The notes: generated from the sequence alone by a model not told the origin. A stretch of DNA of 64,000 bases from Vibrio tubiashii (GCF_028551255.1 NZ_CP117029.1:1674001-1738000), one strand, 5' to 3'. Counted from the first letter of the stretch, positions 53,871 through 63,073 are shown. Numbers and translations: made by a program.

Positions 53871-54637
53871 TATTTTGCCTCCGCCACTTTAAGAGAAACT
53901 GGAAGAGTGATTAAGCTTGGCGCTGTTTGTTTCGCGGCAATACTAAACGCTTTGTCTAACTCAGATTTAAGCGAAGCATCCACATCTAACCATTGATTGG
54001 ATTTTTGATCCCAAGACCAAAATTTGCTGCCATTTAAGCTGCGTGCGACTAACGAAATACGGCCTAAGTAAAGCACATCCGCTTCTCTGCTTTCATCATT
54101 AACGCTGATTTGACCTTGATACAAACCAAGCTTGGTTCCGTAATCTAGTTCGATTTGATACGCCTCTAAGATACGACGATACTTTTCCGCATCGCTCACA
54201 TCAGCTCTGGTCATCATAGATTCTAGCTTTGCGATACGCTCTTGACGCTGTTCCGACTTGATTGGCACGTCTTGCGAGACGATCTGTTTTAAACCGTCGA
54301 TCATTTGATACATCAGAGGAACAATCCCTTGACGTGTAGACTTAATCTCTTCTATCTGGCTATCTAAACTTGCGACTTCTTGGTCTTGGCTTGCAACCAA
54401 GGCTATCAGGTGATCGCGATACACTTTTAGATTTTTCACTTCCTCTTCAAGCTGTTCAATTTCTGCTTTTAATGTCAGTGTCTTTTCCGCACTTACGTCG
54501 ATTCGTTTTTGACTTGAGGCAGAAGCCGCATTGGTTTTACTCTGAATTGACTGTGCAGAGTCAAGGCTATTGGCCGCCATTGTAGTTGAAGCTGACGTAG
54601 CAAGGATGAGCGCCAAGCTAGTTTTCATTAAATTCAT
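53870..54637 (-). CDS. DUF3450 periplasmic coiled-coil protein, first gene of the TonB2 operon
   Basis: A 255-residue exported protein with a signal peptide (SLALILATSASTTMAAN) and a central coiled coil (TLTLKAEIEQLEEEVKNLKVYRDHLIALVASQDQEVASLDSQIEEIKSTRQGIVPLMYQMIDGL), the DUF3450 family. It heads the operon DUF3450-ttpC-exbB2-exbD2-tonB2-TPR, known in the same order from V. cholerae. ATG 54637 or 54628 could be the start; neither has a strong ribosome site. A Fur-like box lies 31 bases upstream. Confidence 0.85.
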   Translation of the reverse strand: MNLMKTSLALILATSASTTMAANSLDSAQSIQSKTNAASASSQKRIDVSAEKTLTLKAEIEQLEEEVKNLKVYRDHLIALVASQDQEVASLDSQIEEIKSTRQGIVPLMYQMIDGLKQIVSQDVPIKSEQRQERIAKLESMMTRADVSDAEKYRRILEAYQIELDYGTKLGLYQGQISVNDESREADVLYLGRISLVARSLNGSKFWSWDQKSNQWLDVDASLKSELDKAFSIAAKQTAPSLITLPVSLKVAEAK

Positions 54638-54667
54638 AACGTCTATAATTCACTAAGGCTAAATATA

Positions 54668-54686
54668 ATTGAGAAACACTCTCATT
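54668..54686. promoter_or_regulatory. Fur box of the TonB2 operon
   Basis: ATTGAGAAACACTCTCATT matches the vibrio-type Fur consensus AATGANAATNATTNTCATT at 13 of 16 fixed positions and is dyad-symmetric (TGAGA/TCTCA). It lies 31 bases upstream of the DUF3450 start, so the operon is probably iron-repressed. Confidence 0.65.
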
Positions 54687-54743
54687 TTCACTCGCGACAT
54701 AGTACCGCGATTAAGCAAAATTGCAATTGCACTTACACTTTAT

Positions 54744-54776
54744 ACAAAAAAAGGGGAAAGGCTATGCCCTTCCCCT
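54744..54776 (-). terminator. Terminator of the siderophore receptor gene
   Basis: On the minus strand: AGGGGAAGGGC, loop, CCTTTCCCCT followed by eight T residues. It separates the receptor transcript from the TonB2 operon. Confidence 0.88.
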
Positions 54777-54809
54777 ATTAAAGCCGTGGATATTTATCTG
54801 TAAGGCTTA

Positions 54810-56915
54810 TTAGTATTTGATTTGTAAGGTCGCCATGTAGTTACGGCCTTCGCCTACAACCACACCTTTCGTGCTACCACCTTCTAGATATTCAGTATCG
54901 AACAGATTCTCAATATTGAATCGTGCGACAAAGTCTAACTTCTCATCATACTTGATCGTATGTGAAACACCCATATCGACACGTGTGTAGGCATCTTTCT
55001 TAAATGTGTTTGCGCTTTCTGCCCAGCGGTCACCAACGTGGTAGATACCTAGGTTCACGTCTGTACCATTATTAAATGCATACGTAGACCAAATGCTTGC
55101 CGTGAACTCTGCAACATCCGCCGGCGTTTTTCCTTCTAGCTCAGGGTCATTTTTGAACTTAGCATCAAGCAGCATTGTTGAAGCACTGATAGACAATGCG
55201 TCTGTCACATAACCTGTTGCACTTAGTTCTGCACCTTGATGTACCTGTTTTCCTGCCTGAGTTGTACGTTGCGCATCGCCGCCTAACTTTTCAGTGACCT
55301 GCATATTAGACTGTTCGATATGGAAGAGCGCGCCTGAGATAAACAGTTTCTCATCGAACAGTTCCCATTTACTGCCTAACTCGTACAGTTTACCTTTCTT
55401 CGGATCTTGAGATTTTCCGTTGTTCACGTCATTCGCATTACTTATATCAGCAACAGGCTCAAAGCTCTCAGAATACGTCGCGTAGATCGAACCGTTTTCT
55501 GCTGGGCTGTAAATCACGCCTAGTTTTGGCAAGATGTTGTTGTAACTTGCTTCTACGTTCTTACTTGATCGTGTCTTGTCGTACGCAAAACGTACACCTG
55601 CTAGCGCTTGCCACTGTTCATTGAACGTCACTAGGTCTTGTACATAGAATCCATAGTGCTGGCTATCTGAGTGAGAAAGCGAGTCATCATTGCTGTAATG
55701 AAGATTGCTTGGTTTGGAGAAGCCATTATCACAGCTTGGACGAGCATCACCTTCCCCTGCGCTTTCACAAGCATATACTTGCGAATATAGCTGTTTGTAA
55801 TCGTAGTGAAGACCATTTGCACCAACTAGCAGCCTATGGTTGACACCAAGTGCATCGAAGTCGCCAGTAAAATCAACATATGCAGTGTCAAAGGTCCATT
55901 CATCGTGACGATCAGACGCTTTATAACCATACAATCCGTTAGACTTATTCAGATCCACTACGTTGTCAGACTCAGTACGTTGACGCTCATAGAACTGGCG
56001 ATTGATACCAGATTTCACAGACCATGAGTCATTCAGATTTGCCGTAATTGCAACGCCGTAGTTGGTTACGTCATTATCTGTCTTGGCAAAACGCTGATCA
56101 TTGACAATAGATGGGTCAATGACTTTTCCAGTCGTTGTATCGATCTTAGAGCCGTTATCTAAATCGCCTTCCTCTTGCGTGCTGTCATAGTGAACCGACA
56201 GCATCACATCGTCGTTGATGTCGTAATCAACAAATAAGCCACCGACAAAGCGCTCAGTTTGTACATCTGTACCGTCAAAACGTGTGCGCCATGAATTCTG
56301 ATCTTCCTTCGACAAGATCAGACGCGCGCGAAGTGTTTCATCGTTATTTAAAGAACCACTGACATCAACCATTGAACGAGTGTAATTGTTAGAGCCGATA
56401 TCTTGGCTAACATTCACCTGCGTTTCATACGTTGGCTTCTTAGTGATCATATTAACCAGACCACCTGGTGTCGATTTACCGTAAAGCAAGCCCGCTGGGC
56501 CTTTCAAAACTTCAACACGTTCTAATAGTTCAATAGGCTGACGGTAGTGAGACCAGTGCTGCACGCCATCACGCAAGAAGCTCGAACCACTATCTAGGCT
56601 AAAGCCACGTAAATTGAATCGCTCACGGTTGGTTGATGTTGAACCAGCCGTAATCGACGCATCATTCTTTAGTACTTCACCAAGAGTGCTAGCACGCTGC
56701 TCATCAATGATTTGTTCATCGATAATTGCAACCTGTCCAGGAGTTTCTAGTTGTGAAGCTTCCATACGCATCGCTGTTGAGTTTGTGTCAGCTTTATAGC
56801 CATAGTCACGGCCTTCAACAACCATGTGTTCGTCAGTTTCAACACTTTCAGCAACCACTGCTGGAGCAGCTAATACAGCACCGATTACGAGTGCTAACTG
56901 GCTCTTTGTGAACAT
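54810..56915 (-). CDS. TonB-dependent siderophore receptor
   Basis: A 701-residue outer-membrane receptor: signal peptide (MFTKSQLALVIGAVLAAPAVVA), plug domain (SQLETPGQVAIIDEQIIDEQRASTLGEVLKNDASI; RGFSLDSGSSFLRDGVQHW; VEVLKGPAGLLYGKSTPGGLVNMITKKP), then a 22-strand barrel ending in the aromatic-terminated YMATLQIKY. The plug is of the FhuE/FpvA/ferrichrome-type TIGR01783 class, so the ligand is probably a ferric hydroxamate or mixed siderophore, not provable here. A Fur box is upstream. Confidence 0.9.
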   Translation of the reverse strand: MFTKSQLALVIGAVLAAPAVVAESVETDEHMVVEGRDYGYKADTNSTAMRMEASQLETPGQVAIIDEQIIDEQRASTLGEVLKNDASITAGSTSTNRERFNLRGFSLDSGSSFLRDGVQHWSHYRQPIELLERVEVLKGPAGLLYGKSTPGGLVNMITKKPTYETQVNVSQDIGSNNYTRSMVDVSGSLNNDETLRARLILSKEDQNSWRTRFDGTDVQTERFVGGLFVDYDINDDVMLSVHYDSTQEEGDLDNGSKIDTTTGKVIDPSIVNDQRFAKTDNDVTNYGVAITANLNDSWSVKSGINRQFYERQRTESDNVVDLNKSNGLYGYKASDRHDEWTFDTAYVDFTGDFDALGVNHRLLVGANGLHYDYKQLYSQVYACESAGEGDARPSCDNGFSKPSNLHYSNDDSLSHSDSQHYGFYVQDLVTFNEQWQALAGVRFAYDKTRSSKNVEASYNNILPKLGVIYSPAENGSIYATYSESFEPVADISNANDVNNGKSQDPKKGKLYELGSKWELFDEKLFISGALFHIEQSNMQVTEKLGGDAQRTTQAGKQVHQGAELSATGYVTDALSISASTMLLDAKFKNDPELEGKTPADVAEFTASIWSTYAFNNGTDVNLGIYHVGDRWAESANTFKKDAYTRVDMGVSHTIKYDEKLDFVARFNIENLFDTEYLEGGSTKGVVVGEGRNYMATLQIKY

Positions 56916-56983
56916 ATTTTTCTCCGAATATTTTTATAGAACGTGCTTGTTCTTATCAGTTATTTGTTACGGAGCGAAATATA

Positions 56984-57002
56984 AGTGATAACCAATATCA
57001 TT
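56984..57002. promoter_or_regulatory. Fur box upstream of the siderophore receptor
   Basis: The minus strand reads AATGATATTGGTTATCACT, matching AATGANAATNATTNTCATT at 13 of 16 fixed positions. It lies about 70 bases before the receptor start. Confidence 0.7.
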
Positions 57003-57058
57003 TGCATTAAATTTACAATCTTTGCATTCGTAAACAAATGTTGTCGTTCTGAATCCAT

Positions 57059-57092
57059 AAAAAAAGCGAACATCTAAGATGCTCGCTTTTTC
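57059..57092 (-). terminator. Terminator of the CpxA-like kinase gene
   Basis: AAAAAGCGA-CATC, loop TAA, GATG-TCGCTTTTT with one mismatch; A and T runs on both sides. It lies just after the kinase stop on the minus strand. Confidence 0.82.
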
Positions 57093-57109
57093 GCTCTGCT
57101 CATTTACCA

Positions 57110-58486
57110 CTAGAGAGGTAACGTCAATTGAACCCTTAAGCCACTCTCTTTACGGTTAGAGGCCTTAACTTCACCACCAAGCAGCTTCATTGCTTCTTTG
57201 ACGATTGCGAGCCCCAGTCCATAGCCACCACTCTGTTTATCCCGTGCCGATTCCAGTCGGGTAAAAGGTCTAAAAATCTCTTCCAATTGAGCTTGTGCAA
57301 TCCCGGGGCCATTATCCGCCACTTCGATGCAGACTGATTTATTAGGCTGCTCATCGAACTCATAGATAGAGACTTCAATATGCGCATCCTCTCCAGCATA
57401 TTTCATCGAGTTAGAGAGCAAGTTGGTTACACAACGCATCACTAAACGTTCATCGGTCATAACCACAGGTATCGTTGAGCCTGTTGAGATAGAAAGCGAC
57501 TGTCCTACCTTAAGTTGTAGTCGACTTTGTTCAACCTGCGTCGAGATAAGACTTTCCAAGCATACCGGAGTCGAATCAGCCTCATAACGTGAGTTTTCTA
57601 AACGGCTAAATTCAAGGATCTCTCCAACCAAAGAGTCCATTTCATCGACTTCTTTTTCTAACCGTTCAACCAACGGCAACTCTGAGTCAGCAGCTTTGGT
57701 ACGTAGCAAATGGAGTGCTAAATTTTGCCTTGCTAGCGGTGTTCTTAACTCATGAGAGACATCGCGAATCAAGCGACGCTGCCTTTCGGCTAAAGCGTGG
57801 ATCTCTTTGGTCATGTTATCGAAGTCATGCGCCAGATCGTTAAATTCTCGCGTGTTAGACCTAAGCTCTTTAACAACCTTAACCTTAAAGTCTCCTGACG
57901 CCAGTCGACGGCTAGCTTCTCGCAGACGGTCGAGTGGCATCTGTAACTTTCTCGCGAAGATCAATGAGAACAACAGCAGAATAGCAATAACGATAATGAA
58001 CTTACTCACAGAGAAAAAGATGATGAAGCGATGAGCCGGATGAAGCTGACTCGGCAGCTGGACAACCAAGGTGTTCCCTTTATCCAATCGCACACCAATA
58101 AGTGGCTTGTTGACCCTATCTTCAAGTAATTCATCAATTTCCCTAAGAAATCGTAACTTAAACTCAAAATGAGGATGCATCTGCCGATGTGATAAAGGCT
58201 TGTTCTCTGGATTTAGAACGAATAGATAATACGGCTGAGCATTCGCCCAGTCCGCTAGCTCATCCATATCGCCATCTTCGATTAACACATTGGCTTGATG
58301 TGCCAAACTCTGAATATCTTGCTTCACTTCAAGCGGTACTTTCAGCATGGTTTTGATAAGCGCTTGTTCGGCGACCGCTTGCAAAATCACTATCGAGATA
58401 ATGACCGTCGACATATAGCTGAACAGTTGGAACGCGAGCGAATCTTTACGTTTTGAGAGACTTTTCACTCTCCATGACCAAACCAT
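57110..58486 (-). CDS. Sensor histidine kinase, CpxA-like
   Basis: A 458-residue kinase: N-terminal helix (FQLFSYMSTVIISIVILQAVAEQ), a periplasmic domain of about 130 residues, and a second helix (FIIFFSVSKFIIVIAILLLFSLIFA). HAMP, a phospho-acceptor LIRDVSHELRTPLARQNLALHLLRT, and HATPase with NLLSNSMKYA and GGYGLGLAIVKEAMKLLGG follow. The cytoplasmic half resembles CpxA. It follows the regulator with a three-base gap. Its neighbour is an iron receptor, but no iron-sensing motif (such as ExxE) stands out. Confidence 0.83.
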   Translation of the reverse strand: MVWSWRVKSLSKRKDSLAFQLFSYMSTVIISIVILQAVAEQALIKTMLKVPLEVKQDIQSLAHQANVLIEDGDMDELADWANAQPYYLFVLNPENKPLSHRQMHPHFEFKLRFLREIDELLEDRVNKPLIGVRLDKGNTLVVQLPSQLHPAHRFIIFFSVSKFIIVIAILLLFSLIFARKLQMPLDRLREASRRLASGDFKVKVVKELRSNTREFNDLAHDFDNMTKEIHALAERQRRLIRDVSHELRTPLARQNLALHLLRTKAADSELPLVERLEKEVDEMDSLVGEILEFSRLENSRYEADSTPVCLESLISTQVEQSRLQLKVGQSLSISTGSTIPVVMTDERLVMRCVTNLLSNSMKYAGEDAHIEVSIYEFDEQPNKSVCIEVADNGPGIAQAQLEEIFRPFTRLESARDKQSGGYGLGLAIVKEAMKLLGGEVKASNRKESGLRVQLTLPL

Positions 58487-58489
58487 AAG

Positions 58490-59152
58490 CTACCTAACAC
58501 TATCGACAAAACTGTAGCCTTTGCCCCTAATGGTTTTGATATGTTGCTTCGACAGACCCGCCTCGACAAACTTGCGCCTTAAATTACTAATGTGCATATC
58601 AAGGTTGCGATCAAATGGGCTTAGCTCTTTTTTGAGTACTTCAATTTGCAACTCGGCCTTTGAAACCACAATACTTTCACGGCTGATCATATAGTTGAGT
58701 AAATCGGCCTCGGTGCTAGTCAGTGGTAAATTAGATACTTGACTCGCCGCTCCCGCAAAATCGAAGCATTGACTTTGCCGCTGCTTTTCTAAACCCACGC
58801 GACGGAAGATCGCCTTAATGCGAGTCAATAATTCAAGGACTTTGAAGGGTTTACCTATGTATTGATCCGCACCCGACTGGTATCCATCTAACATAGACTC
58901 TTCATCATTCAGTGCGGTAAGCATTAGAATTGGCGTAGCAAAGCGTTGGCAAATTTTACGTGCCACCTGCATACCATTAAGTTTGGGCAACATGACATCA
59001 AGCAAGACCAAGTCGACCGGTTTTTTCTCGATGTGTTTAAGTGCCGTTTCCCCGCAGTGAACACACTCTACGCTATACCCTTCCGTGATAAGCACATCAG
59101 CAAGCAATCCACACAACTCGATATCATCATCGACTACTAAAATTCGCGACAT
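58490..59152 (-). CDS. OmpR-family response regulator, CpxR-like
   Basis: A regulator of about 220 residues. The receiver begins MSRILVVDDDIELCGLLADVL, with acceptor Asp in DLVLLDVMLPKLNG and GKPFKVLELLTRI. The winged helix contains LTSTEADLLNYMISRESIVVSKAELQIEVLKKELSPFDRNLDMHISNLRRKF and TIRGKGYSFV, matching CpxR (PFDRxxDMHISNLRRK). I chose ATG 59152 because homologues start at this motif; the frame extends to 59212 without a ribosome site. Confidence 0.85.
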   Translation of the reverse strand: MSRILVVDDDIELCGLLADVLITEGYSVECVHCGETALKHIEKKPVDLVLLDVMLPKLNGMQVARKICQRFATPILMLTALNDEESMLDGYQSGADQYIGKPFKVLELLTRIKAIFRRVGLEKQRQSQCFDFAGAASQVSNLPLTSTEADLLNYMISRESIVVSKAELQIEVLKKELSPFDRNLDMHISNLRRKFVEAGLSKQHIKTIRGKGYSFVDSVR

Positions 59153-59246
59153 GAGAACAACAGTACAATTGAAAAGGGTTCGCATTCTAATCTGAACCCT
59201 AAAACAACACAATGTCCTGCTGCGAGATAATGTTCTAAAACGTCTT

Positions 59247-59295
59247 TATACCAACTAGCATAAGTAGATGTTCAGATGTTGGTTCTAGAAGGTAT
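59247..59295. repeat. Possible short palindromic repeat
   Basis: ATACCAACTAG at the left and CTAGAAGGTAT at the right form an imperfect inverted repeat of 11 bases spanning 49 bases. The left end shares ATACCAAC with the element at 18231. It touches the stop codon of the MBL-fold gene. Whether it is a dispersed repeat needs a genome search. Confidence 0.3.
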
Positions 59296-60071
59296 TACTT
59301 ACGTTTTGAAACGCCCAACCGCCAGATTGCCCCCGTAAGACTTTTAAGTTTAACCTTAGTCACACGCCAGTGAGTCGAAGGCGTGCGAGGCGCAGTATCG
59401 ACCAAATGCTGGTACACCTGTTCATTCAGCTCTACTTGACCACCGTGTGCCACCAGCAGCACTTTTGGGTTTAGATTGTAAACGCGCTTTAGCGACGCTT
59501 TGTATTTGTTCGGATGGAAAATCGGAAAGGGTGAAATCAATCTTTGCTTCACTTCAACCATAAGATCAGCGACGTAAAGAATGTCGCGCTCAACATTATG
59601 CAGTGAGAGATCTCTATCCGTGTGCCCCGGAGTCTCTAATACTTTCCAATCTTCAAAGTTGGGAATCGCTTCCCCGTCGGAAAGCTCTACATCTGCACTG
59701 AGCTTTCTTGAGTACCATAGGTTACGTTTTGGCTTACGCTTTCTATTGGCGACCCATCGAGCCAGCGCAATATCCGTCAAATGCATTAAGAAACCATCGA
59801 TACCGGAATACCAATCTTTGTCCCTTTTTGCCGAGACGATATTACAACCGGTTATTTCACGTAACTTATGTGCCGCACCTGCGTGGTCGGGATGCATGTG
59901 GGTCACGACAACCGTAGTCAGATCTGTAAAAGGTCTTTGAAGTTCATGGGTAATGAATTTTTTTATGTAGGAGATATCCGCTCTAGACGCTCCGTCGAGC
60001 AGCATTAACTTATCTGTATATTCAGCAAGGTAGATCTTTTGAATATACCCGTCTAGAGCATGAATTTTCAT
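59295..60071 (-). CDS. Metallo-beta-lactamase-fold hydrolase
   Basis: A hydrolase of about 258 residues with the metal motif HxHxDH (H58, H60, D62, H63 in VVTHMHPDHAG), a further histidine in LETPGHTDRDLSLH, an aspartate in LYVADLMV and a last histidine in VAHGGQVELN. The substrate cannot be told; thioesters, lactones and phosphodiesters are all handled by this superfamily. ATG 60071 is preferred to the in-frame 60083. Monocistronic. Confidence 0.85.
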   Translation of the reverse strand: MKIHALDGYIQKIYLAEYTDKLMLLDGASRADISYIKKFITHELQRPFTDLTTVVVTHMHPDHAGAAHKLREITGCNIVSAKRDKDWYSGIDGFLMHLTDIALARWVANRKRKPKRNLWYSRKLSADVELSDGEAIPNFEDWKVLETPGHTDRDLSLHNVERDILYVADLMVEVKQRLISPFPIFHPNKYKASLKRVYNLNPKVLLVAHGGQVELNEQVYQHLVDTAPRTPSTHWRVTKVKLKSLTGAIWRLGVSKRK

Positions 60072-60208
60072 GACGCAAACCAATTTAACAAATCATTTAC
60101 ATTTCAATGTAACAAGCTTGGCGGCAATTGACAGAGTAAACACTCTATTTTGTGAACTTTGAAGTCTTCTGAAGCGCGAGCATTGAACTTATCTAGTTCA
60201 ATCGAATT

Positions 60209-60235
60209 AAAAACGGGTGGTTTTAACCCCACCCG
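60209..60235 (-). terminator. Terminator of the dehydrogenase gene
   Basis: On the minus strand: CGGGTGG, loop GGTTAAAA, CCACCCG then TTTTT. It lies 28 bases after the stop of the gene at 60263. Confidence 0.85.
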
Positions 60236-60262
60236 CATTAGGTTGTTTATAGCAACAGCCAC

Positions 60263-61225
60263 CTATTCTTTGTACATAGCAAGACCCGTCTTATCCGACA
60301 CTTGCTTCACGACCTTATTCACTTCAATCGCACTACTTGTTAGCTCTTCCATCTCTTGTTGGGTAAATGGATGGATAAGAATCGACTCTGCGCCGTTTTT
60401 TCCTACCACGGTTGGAACGCTTAGCACAACATCATTCAGTCCATACTCTCCATCAAGCAAAGTAGCCACAGGTAGCACCGAGCGCTCATCAATCATGATT
60501 GATTGGATGATACGGAAAACACTAGCGGCAATACCGTGAGTGGTATTTTGCTTACGTTTAAATATCTCGTAACCCGCTTGTTTTACCGACTCAAGTAGCT
60601 CGTCGGCACAGATTCGCTCAATATGGTGAGTATCACAATAGAAATCGGCCGGCTGCCCAGCGATGGAGATAAGGCTCTTAGGTGTAAAGCAATGACTACC
60701 ATGCTCCCCCAGCACATAACCAAACACGTTCTTAGGATCTAGATTGACACGGCTAGCGACAATACTCATTAAACGCGCCGTATCAATCACACAGCCACTA
60801 CTGATGACTTTAGAGCGCGGAAAACTGGTATTGGTGGCAATAAAGTGAGCGACTAAGTCACAAGGGTTACTGACAACAATCAATGTGGCGTTAGGTGCGA
60901 CTCGTTCAACTTGCTTTGCAATATCAACACCGATACGGCTATTGATTTCCGCCAGATCGATACGAGTTTGACCTTGCTTGATTTGAGCGCCCGCGGTAAT
61001 AACCACGATGTCGGCACCAATGAGCGTTAAGTAATCATCGGTGGGTACTAGATGGGTATTTTTTGAAAACGTCAGTGCTGAAGTGTGCCTAAAGTCAAAC
61101 ACCTCTCCTTCTGCTCGTTGCAAGTCTTTATCAAGCAGCACCAATTCACTGATGCTACCCAGTGTCAGGAGGTAGTTACACACCCCAACCCCGACTGAAC
61201 CTGCTCCAATTACACCAATTTTCAT
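60263..61225 (-). CDS. L-lactate/2-hydroxyacid dehydrogenase family protein
   Basis: A 320-residue NAD-dependent dehydrogenase of the LDH/MDH superfamily. GxGxxG is at residues 7-12, D32 suggests NAD. The catalytic residues R88 (AGAQIKQGQTRIDL), D148/R151 (VIDTARLM) and H175 (GEHGSH) are in place. At the position that decides substrate (102 in LDH numbering; glutamine for pyruvate, arginine for oxaloacetate) it has isoleucine I82. This points to a larger hydrophobic 2-oxo acid rather than pyruvate or oxaloacetate. Monocistronic with its own terminator. Confidence 0.82.
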   Translation of the reverse strand: MKIGVIGAGSVGVGVCNYLLTLGSISELVLLDKDLQRAEGEVFDFRHTSALTFSKNTHLVPTDDYLTLIGADIVVITAGAQIKQGQTRIDLAEINSRIGVDIAKQVERVAPNATLIVVSNPCDLVAHFIATNTSFPRSKVISSGCVIDTARLMSIVASRVNLDPKNVFGYVLGEHGSHCFTPKSLISIAGQPADFYCDTHHIERICADELLESVKQAGYEIFKRKQNTTHGIAASVFRIIQSIMIDERSVLPVATLLDGEYGLNDVVLSVPTVVGKNGAESILIHPFTQQEMEELTSSAIEVNKVVKQVSDKTGLAMYKE

Positions 61226-61348
61226 TTAACTTTCCCTGTATTCGTTACCTCTTGACTGTGGATTGTACTAACAATTACATCAATTATTCCAATTTAATTT
61301 TATGCTAAAAATAAATAACAGAATTTACGACTACAGATTGGTCAATGA

Positions 61349-62221
61349 TCAGTTTCTTCCTTTAAACAGTCGCCCATCGGTTCGGTAGAAGATCAGAGCG
61401 AGCAGAATTAAGCTACATCCAATTAATTTGTTTCGTGATAGCTGTTCTCCATACCAGAGAATGCTAAGGATAACCGTCCAGATTGGTTCCAAAAGCATGA
61501 TGAGCGCAGCGTTGGCAGGGTTACATCCCTTTTGCCCTAATGTTTGCATCACGTATCTAAGGCTGGTGGCAAGCAATGCGCTAAGAGCAAACCAAACCCA
61601 AATAGACGCTTCAACACTTTCAGGTATCGTTTCAAATAGTGACGAGGCAACCAGTGCCAGAACTCCGGTAACAAACAATTGAATGCAGGTCAGCATCAAA
61701 ACGGGGATTTTCTGCGCGAGTTTACTGTTCACATTGAAGTGAAGCGCAAGAAGACAGGCATTGGCAAGAAACCACAACTGCCCTGCTGAGCTTTTCCAAC
61801 CATCTGTTAATGACAGCATTGCTAAGCCAGCGATTGCAATCGGCATCGAAACCCAAAAGGCTCTTTTCGGTCTTTCTTTATAAAGTACCCAGGCAATGAT
61901 TGGCACGATGATCATCGATAGGCTAACAATAAACGCCCCTTCACCGAGCGTCTCGCTGATTGAAATGGCATAAACCCAAGTCAGTAGCGCTAACGCCAGA
62001 ATGCTACCTCCTCCTATGGCTTGAAGTAACAATTGGCTTGTTAAATCCCTAAAGCGCTTATAGCACAATGGTAACAAGCAAATAGAAGCCACCACAAAGC
62101 GCAACCCAACAAAACCAAACGGGGGAAGACCTTGTATTGCTTCTTTGGAGAAGATCCAGCCTAAACCAGCCAGTGCAGTGGTGAAGAACAGAATCCAGGC
62201 AGCTTTACTTTCAGCGTTCAA
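61349..62221 (-). CDS. EamA-family (DMT) transporter
   Basis: A 290-residue inner-membrane protein with ten helices in two EamA repeats (WILFFTTALAGLGWIFSKEAIQGLPPFGFVGLRFVVASICLLPL; LRYVMQTLGQKGCNPANAALIMLLEPIWTVILSILWYGEQLSRNKLIGCSLILLALIFY). The start codon appears to be TTG at 62219-62221, after an AGAGAG stretch. Probably a drug/metabolite exporter; substrate unknown. It diverges from the next gene. Confidence 0.85.
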   Translation of the reverse strand: MNAESKAAWILFFTTALAGLGWIFSKEAIQGLPPFGFVGLRFVVASICLLPLCYKRFRDLTSQLLLQAIGGGSILALALLTWVYAISISETLGEGAFIVSLSMIIVPIIAWVLYKERPKRAFWVSMPIAIAGLAMLSLTDGWKSSAGQLWFLANACLLALHFNVNSKLAQKIPVLMLTCIQLFVTGVLALVASSLFETIPESVEASIWVWFALSALLATSLRYVMQTLGQKGCNPANAALIMLLEPIWTVILSILWYGEQLSRNKLIGCSLILLALIFYRTDGRLFKGRN

Positions 62222-62371
62222 TTTACATCTCTCTAAGGTCTAACGACCTATCTATTTTATTATTAATATCCGACTGATAGTGTCAGATTTAGGCTGCAAT
62301 GGCTATGAATTATCTATCCAAAATTTAAGCGAAGGAGTAATCTATTCTCTTTCCATCATTGAGAAGAAAAT

Positions 62372-63073
62372 ATGATTATTGTCGGACATCGCGGAGTCGC
62401 CGGTCGCTACCCTGAAAATACAAAATCGAGTATAGAAGCGGCCATTAACCTCGGTCTCGATTGGGTTGAGGTAGACGTACAACCCACAAAGGACGACCAA
62501 CTTGTTATCTGTCACGATCATACAATTAATCGATGCAGTGACGGTTCCGGTCGTATCGATAAACTGACTCTGAAGCAGCTAAAGCAGTATGACTTTGGCG
62601 CTTGGTTTAATGCAGAGTTTGCTAATCAGCGCCTTCTCACACTAGAGGAACTTCTCACCTTAGCTAAAGCGCAAAACTTAAAACTCAACCTTGAGATAAA
62701 AGTAGACTGCCATGATGTTCAAAAAGTGTGTGAGTTACTCAAAGAGCAATTAGCCAAAAGTAATGTTGATCCTTGCGATGTTGTGCTTTCGAGTTTTAGT
62801 CATGCAGTGATACGTCAGCTTAGCCAATCGCTCCCACAATATCGACTTGGTGTGTTGTGTAACCGTCTCGACAAGAAAACCAAAACTCTCCTTAAAGAAG
62901 TAGGTGCCTTTAGTTGCAACATCAACTACCGATGGGCTAACAAGCTGCAGATTGAACAACTCAAGCATGACGGATATCAGGTATGGAGCTACACCGTCAA
63001 CAACCCGAACTCACTGAAACACCTACCTAACCTAGACGCGATTTTTAGCGACTTCCCCGAACGATTCTTATAG
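62372..63073 (+). CDS. Glycerophosphodiester phosphodiesterase (cytoplasmic type)
   Basis: A 233-residue GDPD TIM-barrel enzyme with no signal peptide (UgpQ-like). Catalytic motifs are VGHRGVAGRYPENTKSSIEAA, DWVEVDVQPTKDDQLVICHDHTINRCSDGSGRI and LNLEIK. It hydrolyses glycerophosphodiesters to glycerol 3-phosphate and an alcohol. It stands alone, with a GAGAAG ribosome site. Confidence 0.9.
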   Translation: MIIVGHRGVAGRYPENTKSSIEAAINLGLDWVEVDVQPTKDDQLVICHDHTINRCSDGSGRIDKLTLKQLKQYDFGAWFNAEFANQRLLTLEELLTLAKAQNLKLNLEIKVDCHDVQKVCELLKEQLAKSNVDPCDVVLSSFSHAVIRQLSQSLPQYRLGVLCNRLDKKTKTLLKEVGAFSCNINYRWANKLQIEQLKHDGYQVWSYTVNNPNSLKHLPNLDAIFSDFPERFL

